A stretch of 64,000 nucleotides of DNA from Thalassomonas sp. RHCl1 (GTDB taxonomy: Bacteria > Pseudomonadota > Gammaproteobacteria > Enterobacterales > Alteromonadaceae), in NCBI RefSeq assembly GCF_947387555.1, contig NZ_CANDNZ010000016.1, forward strand, positions 62,001-126,000, written 5' to 3'. A program made the position numbers and the translations under genes. Numbering within the stretch: position 1 is the first letter of the stretch; each line of letters opens with the position of its first letter. The notes beneath the pieces were generated by a model. It was not told where the DNA came from. It searched no databases and was given only the letters and a program-made list of their open reading frames with translations. Below, in pieces: positions 55,819 through 62,367 of the stretch.

Positions 55819-57921
55819 TTAGCCTTTAACATTGCTCAGCACATTATCCAGTGTCGTCATAATACGTTTTAATATCGCACTTAAAAATTCCAGTGACTCG
55901 TTATAGCGGGTTAAATGCTGATTGGCATCAACGGTAACCAGGTTGGAACGATTTTCGAGACTTTGTATGTAATTAGTCATCTCGGTGTTAAGCAACTTCA
56001 GATTTTCCTCGGACATGTCCGGGTTATTGCCATATTCACCTTTCCAGTCAATATAGGATTCATAATCGTTGTCTTTCGAATAGGCGACATCAGAGTGAAC
56101 AATCCAAGCATAAAATTCATTATACTTTTTCAGATCTTGCTCGGCTAAATTAAAATCTTTTTCTTGCCGTTCGAATTTGCCTATCCATTCCTGCCAATGG
56201 CGGGCTTCGTCCATCATTTTATTCAGATCGCGCAGCTGATCGGCAGTGTCTTGATATTGCCGTTCTTTGCCTCCGAGGTAGAAACGGTGGCTCTGCATAA
56301 ACCTGTCTTTGGTTAAATAACGATCTTGCTCGACCTGTAAGGGGTAAAGCGGCTCTTTCAGCGGAACGACTATCGTATCGAGCGCTTCTCCGATTGATTT
56401 GAACTCAGCGTCGGTAAGGATAGAGTCGGTAGCGTTGTTTCTGTCAAAGCTGTCTTGTTTTATATACTGCTTGCTTGAGTCTACCCGGTTTGCCCACTGG
56501 AGAAACCCTTGCCAGAAACTTGTGTCCAGCTCTCTTGTGGTCGGATAGCTTGTTTTGATCAAACTCTTATCTTCAGCATATTCGGCAAATTTATGCTGAT
56601 AGTATTTTGCCGCCTGGTAGTCTTCGATGGTGGTTATTAAATTGCTTAACGCCTGGTCTATAAGATCAAATTCCGCAGTGGCAAGGGCTGAGTCGGCACC
56701 AACGTTTCTCCAGTAACTGCCCTCTGTGATAAATTTTCTCTCGGGATCCAGGGCCTTCTCCCAAGTCTGAAATTCTTGCCATAAGGTTGTGCCTACATCT
56801 ATGACGACATTACCTTGAGGCTTAAGGTCTCTAAATGCTTTCTGATATCCTTTTGCCTCCTCAAGCACAATTTCATAAGAAGGGTTGCTGCCATTCCACA
56901 TACCCGGAGTGAGGTAAAGTTCGTTACCGGGGTGGTTTTTATTATAGTTTTTTTCCATTGTCTCAAGATCTAACCCCGTCATCGCTTTGGCGTCTGCGGC
57001 AGCCTCTTCCATTGCATAAGTATTGGTAAAGGCTTCGGGAATTAAATTACGGTGGAGCTTGCCTGCGGTATAGTCTTCCCGGATGGTGATCCCGGCCTCA
57101 GTGCTGTATTTGCCGTGCAGGTATTGAAATATGCTGTCGCTCATTTGCGCATCTGTGGGAATGGCGGTGTTATTTGCCTTGGCCAGTGCTACCTTTAAAA
57201 TTTCGTCGTAATCGAGGGTGAATTTAATGTCAACGTTGATAGTTCCCTTATTGTATGCTTCATATTTATCGCTCGACAGGAGCCCGCCGCTGCTATCGCC
57301 CTCTATATAGGCTTTATCTGAAGCCAGCTTCCTGTCAACCTCAAAGACATGCGATTTACCGTCATTATATTTCAGGTTGTTTTCTTCATAGATCTTGAAA
57401 ATGTTGGCGACAAGCTGCTCTGCTTCTGCTTCGGTGTCAATGCCGGCGCGATCAAGCAATGCCTGCGCAGATGCTGAATTGTTGACTGTGTTATTAGCCG
57501 TTATCGCCTCTGACAGTTTAGCGCCATTGCCGGCGACACGATCGCTATAATCTTCCAGCATGTGATACTGGTTATCATAATTCCAATGTACCCCTTCGCT
57601 CAAAGAAAAGTCCTTTGTGGCAATATCAATCCAGTAGTCGGCTTTAGTACCGTTCTGGAATGTTTTATTGGTTTGAACATCATCAAAATGGGTTTCGTTG
57701 GCTGTTTTTGACCATACATGGGTCAGGTAATCATCTAAGGTATAACCCGTGGTACCGCCTGGCTGATGGCCTGCCACATGACTATATATATCGTTTGAAG
57801 TTAGCAGGGCTGATTCGCTTAAGTCATCAAATATGCCATAGCTGCTGGCATCTTCAACTTTTGTTTGATCCTTGATGTTGGTGTCCAGGTTGCTAAACAA
57901 CCTATCGGTAATATAGGGCAT
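55819..57921 (-). CDS. Large type III needle-tip/translocator candidate (700 aa)
   Basis: Paralog of the 632-aa protein. No Sec signal. Two internal modules share the pattern W-x-x-F-x-x-W-x4-D-x-x-x-(K/R)-x-(Y/F) followed by a loop with Asp at 5, Leu at 8 and Glu at 12: ~376-420 (TLWQEFQTWEKALDPERKF, NVGADSALATAE) and ~467-510 (SFWQGFLQWANRVDSSKQY, NNATDSILTDAE). A third, weaker copy lies near ~605 (FYAWIV). These look like degenerate EF hands. The C-terminal helix (VDANQHLTRYNESLEFLSA and on) resembles that of IpaD-type tip proteins, which cap the needle and sense host contact. GGAGGAG precedes ATG 57921. It follows SctK by 80 bp and ends at a strong terminator, so it is probably the last gene of the needle operon. 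Confidence 0.65.
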   Translation of the reverse strand: MPYITDRLFSNLDTNIKDQTKVEDASSYGIFDDLSESALLTSNDIYSHVAGHQPGGTTGYTLDDYLTHVWSKTANETHFDDVQTNKTFQNGTKADYWIDIATKDFSLSEGVHWNYDNQYHMLEDYSDRVAGNGAKLSEAITANNTVNNSASAQALLDRAGIDTEAEAEQLVANIFKIYEENNLKYNDGKSHVFEVDRKLASDKAYIEGDSSGGLLSSDKYEAYNKGTINVDIKFTLDYDEILKVALAKANNTAIPTDAQMSDSIFQYLHGKYSTEAGITIREDYTAGKLHRNLIPEAFTNTYAMEEAAADAKAMTGLDLETMEKNYNKNHPGNELYLTPGMWNGSNPSYEIVLEEAKGYQKAFRDLKPQGNVVIDVGTTLWQEFQTWEKALDPERKFITEGSYWRNVGADSALATAEFDLIDQALSNLITTIEDYQAAKYYQHKFAEYAEDKSLIKTSYPTTRELDTSFWQGFLQWANRVDSSKQYIKQDSFDRNNATDSILTDAEFKSIGEALDTIVVPLKEPLYPLQVEQDRYLTKDRFMQSHRFYLGGKERQYQDTADQLRDLNKMMDEARHWQEWIGKFERQEKDFNLAEQDLKKYNEFYAWIVHSDVAYSKDNDYESYIDWKGEYGNNPDMSEENLKLLNTEMTNYIQSLENRSNLVTVDANQHLTRYNESLEFLSAILKRIMTTLDNVLSNVKG

Positions 57922-58001
57922 AACGACTCCTCCTCTGAAGGTTAAGCATTTGCCTGTTGTATCAAGCAGGCGATATCTAATTAAGTGGCGTAGCGTCCAA
58001 A

Positions 58002-58748
58002 TTATGCTGTGTTTGGACGGGTGAATTGTTTGCTGACTTTTTTAATCAGTTGCCAGCAGAGTTTTTGCTGTTCTGTGTCGGTATGGTTACCCGGTGCCCG
58101 TTTTTTGGTTTCAACAAGAATGCTGGCAAAGGGAAGCTTCCAATATAGCCGCCATTGCAACGCTGGGGCGTATTGCCCTACCGCACTGGCCAGCAGCGCT
58201 GCACCTGCCTGATTTAGCTGTTGATCCAGCTTTTCCGGCTCCGAAAAGTTCAAGGTATCAGTTGCCGTCATGTGCTTTTGCAAAAATTCCGGTATCTGGT
58301 TAAGCAACAGCGGAGCTTGTTTTACTGCAAATTGATAACTCTCATCCCCGAGTACCTGTTTTATTACCTTCACTTTTTTCGCGGCCAGCAAAGAGGCGAT
58401 AAAGGGATGATAGAGCAAGGCCGTTAAGTAGTTGCGCAACCTTTGCAATTCTGGTGGTGACTGCAAAAACAGCTGTTTTTCCGGGCTGTCGAAGTCAAAG
58501 TCGAATTGTCCGTCAAGGTTATGCTGCTTTAACAGCCAGCTTGACACCAGATAAGGTTGCCTGGCATTGAGGCTGTCCAGTTGCTCCGGTGCCAGAGGCT
58601 CTGGCATTTTTTCTTGTGTTGCCGGTTCGCCTTGGCTTTCAGCCCTGTTTTCAGCCAGCCCCTGCAGCAGGGGCCACCAACTTGGGTGCAGGCTTTGGCT
58701 GGGATAAAAATTAAAGGCCAGCAGCTTGTGATCAAGTGGCTCAGACAT
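58002..58748 (-). CDS. sctK: Type III secretion sorting-platform protein SctK (248 aa)
   Basis: Soluble protein directly after SctJ, with which it overlaps by one base (TAATG), as YscK follows YscJ and OrgA follows PrgK. It carries PYLVSSWLLKQHNLDGQFDFDF (~65-86) and FIASLLAAKKVKVIKQVLG (~115), consistent with the divergent YscK/OrgA family. Members form the spokes of the cytoplasmic sorting platform linking the ring to the ATPase. The assignment rests largely on gene order and size. Confidence 0.75.
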   Translation of the reverse strand: MSEPLDHKLLAFNFYPSQSLHPSWWPLLQGLAENRAESQGEPATQEKMPEPLAPEQLDSLNARQPYLVSSWLLKQHNLDGQFDFDFDSPEKQLFLQSPPELQRLRNYLTALLYHPFIASLLAAKKVKVIKQVLGDESYQFAVKQAPLLLNQIPEFLQKHMTATDTLNFSEPEKLDQQLNQAGAALLASAVGQYAPALQWRLYWKLPFASILVETKKRAPGNHTDTEQQKLCWQLIKKVSKQFTRPNTA

Positions 58749-59479
58749 TAGCTGTCCTCTTTAGCCGTGCGCTGCTTATAAACAAACAGGCCGCCCATAG
58801 TGAGCAATACTAAGGCCAGTCCTCCCCAAAGGGCTAATAGCCAGGGAGTTAGGTACCAGGCAGGTTCCCTGGGAGAGCGTTTCAGCGGTGCGCGTCCTTC
58901 AAAGAGGGCGACATCAACCGTCTCATACTCCAAGTCCTGAATAGAGTGGGCCACTAACAATTTGACTTTAGTGATCAGCTGCTCGGTGGCCATGGTCGGG
59001 GCATGCTTGATAAAGACAGAAGCGGAGGGGGTACCGGTTTTCACCCCGTAATCATCTATTTTCGGTTGCACTATATGCACACGGGCGCTGATCACGCCGT
59101 CAATTAACGACAAGGTGCCTGCCAGCTCCTGGGTCATGGCAAAGTTATAGCGGGCGCGTTCTTCCATGGGTGAGCTGATCATGCTGTCCTTAACAAAGAT
59201 TTCCCCCAAGGTTTGAAATTGTGCCTTGGGGTAGCCCTGCTCCTTCAAGCGGCTAATGGCCAGCGGCAGATCCATTTCATCAATCATTAAGGTGGCGGTT
59301 TTATCTTTGCCGGGAATTTTTTCCACGGCAATGCCGTTGTCCATTAAAATCGATACCATTTCGTTGGCCTGCTGTTCATCAACGCCTGAGTAGAGTTCAA
59401 TCTGACAGGCGCTTAGCAGCATACAGCCCAGCAGCAGGGTAAAAGTTCTTAATAATTTCATTTTTGCGCTCTTGTTCAT
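58748..59479 (-). CDS. sctJ: Type III secretion inner-membrane ring lipoprotein SctJ (243 aa)
   Basis: YscJ/PrgK/MxiJ family. Signal peptide with lipobox LLSAC (lipidated Cys ~25), then the conserved YSGVDEQQANEMVSILMDNGI block, IDGVISARVHIVQPK (~135) and PSASVFIKHAP (~158). The C-terminal membrane span at ~212-232 (LLALWGGLALVLLTMGGLFVY) anchors the ring. Length is typical. It is the most certain type III marker in the window. Confidence 0.95.
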   Translation of the reverse strand: MNKSAKMKLLRTFTLLLGCMLLSACQIELYSGVDEQQANEMVSILMDNGIAVEKIPGKDKTATLMIDEMDLPLAISRLKEQGYPKAQFQTLGEIFVKDSMISSPMEERARYNFAMTQELAGTLSLIDGVISARVHIVQPKIDDYGVKTGTPSASVFIKHAPTMATEQLITKVKLLVAHSIQDLEYETVDVALFEGRAPLKRSPREPAWYLTPWLLALWGGLALVLLTMGGLFVYKQRTAKEDS

Positions 59480-59565
59480 GGCTCTTGTCCATTGCTTTTA
59501 TACATTGCTTTATAAATGGGTAAGGAGGATCTGCCCTGGTAAAAACTTATAGGCACCTGGCAGTA

Positions 59566-60090
59566 TTATTGTGCCTTTAATAAGGTGTCGACATTGCGGT
59601 CAAAGGTCCCGGTAATTTTCGAGTAAACATCATGGTGCAAAGACCACAGCTGGATATCGAGTTGGGTCTGCAACAAATCGGCGGTGCCTAAATCGTCTTT
59701 ATCAAGCATGGCCTGAATACTGTCGAAGCGTTCGTTGCTTTCGTTGCGAATACTGTCCAGGCCCTGGAGGATATTGTCGCCGAGGATACTGTTGCTGCCA
59801 CCTGCGGTGCCGTCACGGCCGTCGCTTAACTGGCAGCCGCCGTCGGTTCTAATTTCCCCCGCAGTACAGCTGGTGGGATCGATATCGCCGGGGCGGTCAT
59901 AATGCAGGGCTTCAAACCCTGTCTCTTGTACCTGCGGAGCTGCCATGTGCTGTTCAAACACTAACACTGCCTGTGGGTCGGCACTTGGCGGTAAAGCACC
60001 TGGTGCCTGGTTATTGTCAAATGGCTGATAGGTTTGTATCCGTTGACCGTCAGCCGGCGGTCTGCTGGCGGAAATTGCAGCTGTTTCCAT
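59566..60090 (-). CDS. sctI: Type III secretion inner-rod protein SctI (174 aa)
   Basis: Start taken at ATG 60090, 9 bases after GGAG; an upstream in-frame TTG overlaps that site. The long N-terminal half is Pro/Gly/Asp-rich and low complexity. The last ~60 residues hold the YscI/PrgJ-like helix pair (LQTQLDIQLWSLHHDVYSKI, then TFDRNVDTLLKAQ), which forms the rod at the needle base. It is longer than YscI/PrgJ (about 100-115 aa) because of the N-terminal extension, which includes two Cys in SCTAGEIRTDGGCQ. Confidence 0.8.
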   Translation of the reverse strand: METAAISASRPPADGQRIQTYQPFDNNQAPGALPPSADPQAVLVFEQHMAAPQVQETGFEALHYDRPGDIDPTSCTAGEIRTDGGCQLSDGRDGTAGGSNSILGDNILQGLDSIRNESNERFDSIQAMLDKDDLGTADLLQTQLDIQLWSLHHDVYSKITGTFDRNVDTLLKAQ

Positions 60091-60151
60091 AATCACATTC
60101 TCCAAAAATAAAAGAGAAACGACGGCGAACCGTCGTCATCAGGGGGTCAGA

Positions 60152-60439
60152 TTAAATTTTCTGTACTATGCCTTTTAATGAATCGGCAATGGTTTTGGTT
60201 AATGAACTCGACAGGCCTAAGGTAAAGCTCCATTCGTTCATCATTTGCTGCATTAACAAGACGGTTTTGGTGTCTTCAAAATCCCCTTCATCCTGTAATT
60301 TTTTTATCGCTTCTTCTTTTTTGTCGACGACCTTATTAAAGGAGTTGGAAACGTCCGCCAGGTTGATGTTGCCGTCGTCGTTCTGTCCCGGAAGGCCGGT
60401 GATGTCGATTTTGGCTGTGTTAGTTACTGGTGAGCCCAT
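60152..60439 (-). CDS. sctF: Type III secretion needle subunit SctF (95 aa)
   Basis: YscF/PrgI/MxiH family: small helical hairpin with LADVSNSFNKVVDKKEEAI (~27-45), then the diagnostic MMNEWSFTLGLSSSLTKTIADSLKGIVQKI C-terminus (in part, ~66-95), with the conserved Trp. The ~25-residue N-terminal leader is slightly longer than in YscF. AAAGG precedes ATG 60439. Polymerises into the needle filament. Confidence 0.93.
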   Translation of the reverse strand: MGSPVTNTAKIDITGLPGQNDDGNINLADVSNSFNKVVDKKEEAIKKLQDEGDFEDTKTVLLMQQMMNEWSFTLGLSSSLTKTIADSLKGIVQKI

Positions 60440-60489
60440 AGTATTTACCTTTTAGTTGAGTTAAGTAGTGGTTGATTCTTTATAAGAAA

Positions 60490-60888
60490 TCAGTTGAGTA
60501 ATTGGTTGTTTATCCATTCGATGCCATCGACAAAACTTGCCAGTGACGTTTCAAATTCCCCGATATCAAGCAGCTCGCTTGGCAAGGTGTTATAGAGGCA
60601 AAGCTTGCCTTGCTGTTCGCAGTAATAGGTGCTGAACTGAGCAATGTCCGGGTTGACTGACATCAGTTGCAGTACTTTATTCTGTTGATACCAACGCTGT
60701 TGCACATCTTTACTCAGTTCCAGCACCGGGCTGTCCATCAGCAGCAGATCCCCCTGGGTAAAGAGTGTCAGCGCAACATTATCCAGCTGGAGCTTAAAGT
60801 AGCCTCTTTCATCCGCTGTTACCGGCTGCCATCCCTGGCGCTGGCATAAAGTTGCGAGCAAGTCATTCAGCGAGCTTGTTAACATCAT
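60490..60888 (-). CDS. CesT-like type III secretion chaperone (132 aa)
   Basis: Start taken at ATG 60888 after AGGA. A small acidic protein with the class-I chaperone shape: N-terminal helix (SSLNDLLATLCQRQGW), beta strands (KLQLDNVALTLFTQGDLLLMDSPV) and a C-terminal helix (FETSLASFVDGIEWINNQ). First gene of the needle operon, so its likely client is a protein of the same operon. Class-I chaperones are weakly conserved, so the family call is by fold pattern and position. Confidence 0.7.
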   Translation of the reverse strand: MMLTSSLNDLLATLCQRQGWQPVTADERGYFKLQLDNVALTLFTQGDLLLMDSPVLELSKDVQQRWYQQNKVLQLMSVNPDIAQFSTYYCEQQGKLCLYNTLPSELLDIGEFETSLASFVDGIEWINNQLLN

Positions 60889-61604
60889 TAAGTTTCCTAT
60901 TGTCAATCAGTAACAGTAGTGTCGGTTGCGACACCGGTTATTGAGTTCTGGTTTATCAGGCAACCTCATCAAAGGTTGTGCCTGGTAAGAGGCGGGTAAT
61001 CGAAAACTGTTTTTACTTTTTGCTGCTTTTTATTCGATTCTGTGGACACCTTTTTGATGACATTAGCCGGACAGGTTACTCGCAGCTATGACTTAAGGGC
61101 GGTTGCTTTCAAATTTTTTTCTCGCTCGTTTTTGCGGGGAGTTTGTTTTTTAATCGATTTCGCTGCGCGAGAACAAAGTAAAGGTAAGGTTAATAGCCGG
61201 TGAATTTAGCGTTTTGTATCATCTTGTACCGTTTTTTCAGATAAGGAGGGGATTTCTCAAAATGTGTGCTGGCTTCCACTTAAGGCCGGTATTTTCGCCC
61301 CTGTGCCGGGTTTCGCCTCTTTGTTTTAATAATAATGTTGCCTAGTTGTTAATTTATTTCTTTTCTCTTTTTAATCAAGTGGTTGTGACCTGGTTTTTTC
61401 TGCCTTTTTTCTTTGCTTGTGCCTGACAGGTTCGGATACAGAGCAATACTTTTTGTCACTACAGCGCAGGTGTCGGTTTGTCAATAATCAACTTGCGACA
61501 TCAAGCAGGGCTGCAAATACCAATGTTCCGTTTATGCCGCTAACACACGACAACCACAAAATTTATGGAAAGACATTTCCAATTATTTGAAAGGAATATT
61601 TATC
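60889..61604. promoter_or_regulatory. Divergent control region of the T3SS island
   Basis: 716 bp between the leftward needle operon and the rightward sigma factor gene. It includes block B (60923-61040) near the chaperone gene. The rest is AT-rich with runs of T and no open frame of interest. The promoters of both divergent units should lie here. Confidence 0.6.
60923..61040. promoter_or_regulatory. Duplicated T3SS upstream block, copy B
   Basis: Partner of copy A at 55501-55618 (34 of 37 identical at the right end, ungapped over ~118 bp). Here it ends 35 bp before the chaperone start, so the equivalent part probably carries the promoter and activator site of the needle operon. Confidence 0.7.
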
Positions 61605-62207
61605 ATGCAAACAGTGATCACTAACCAAGATTTAGCAACTACCACTAACGCTCAAAAGGATGAACTTAAGGATCGGGAACTATTTGAAGCTGCCATTAAC
61701 GGCTGTGATAAATCACGTGATCAGTTATTTTTACGCCATTATTCGAAAGTGAATGCCTATATCAAAAAAAACCTTTCCTGTGATGCCGATGCCGATGATG
61801 TGACCCAGGAGACTTTTTTGCTGGCGCACCGCTTCCTGAACAGCTTTCAAGGGAACTCAAAGTTTTCGACCTGGATTATCGGTATCGCCGTAAATTCTGT
61901 CCGCAATTATTTTAACCGTAATTACCAGTTTAAAAATGTTCATGTACGTGATGAATATTTACTGGACTCCATCTGTCCCCAGGTTAACCCGGAAAGGATA
62001 CTGATGAGTAAGCAAGGTTTAGATAAGGTTTCTGAAAAAATTAATTCACTCGACGAAATTCACCAACAAGCTTTTCATTTGGGTGTCATACAGGGGCATT
62101 CGAAAAAAGAGGCTTATAAATTGGCGGATACCACCTACCAGGGATTTCGCAACCGTTTACACAAAGCCCGTAAATTTATCAGAGAATCACTTCCGGAAGT
62201 CGCTTAA
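61605..62207 (+). CDS. ECF-type sigma factor of the T3SS island (200 aa)
   Basis: Start set at ATG 61605 with AAAGGAAT upstream. Region 2 includes DADADDVTQETFLLAHRFL (~58-76) and the -10 helix FSTWIIGIAVNSVRNYF (~85-101). Region 4 includes LDEIHQQAFHLGVIQGHSKKEAYKLA and TYQGFRNRLHKARKFIRE (~150-195). It is divergent from the needle operon and is a natural activator of it, as HrpL is in plant-type systems, though the class differs. No anti-sigma gene is adjacent. Confidence 0.85.
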   Translation: MQTVITNQDLATTTNAQKDELKDRELFEAAINGCDKSRDQLFLRHYSKVNAYIKKNLSCDADADDVTQETFLLAHRFLNSFQGNSKFSTWIIGIAVNSVRNYFNRNYQFKNVHVRDEYLLDSICPQVNPERILMSKQGLDKVSEKINSLDEIHQQAFHLGVIQGHSKKEAYKLADTTYQGFRNRLHKARKFIRESLPEVA

Positions 62208-62367
62208 GGCGGGGTTCTTGAATATGGCCTTGTGTGCCCTGAATGCAGCCAGCGACTTAACCTATGGAAAATACGCTTTGAAATGTCAATGTTTGGCGAA
62301 TGGCCGACATTGCAGCATCGGGGCAAGTTTAATTTTGTTGAGCACTTAATTGAGTTCAAATAACGCG

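Noticed and set aside
62083-62349. 88-aa plus-strand ORF overlapping the end of the sigma factor gene
   Set aside because: It starts inside the sigma region 4 coding frame, has no ribosome site, and its product has no recognisable features.
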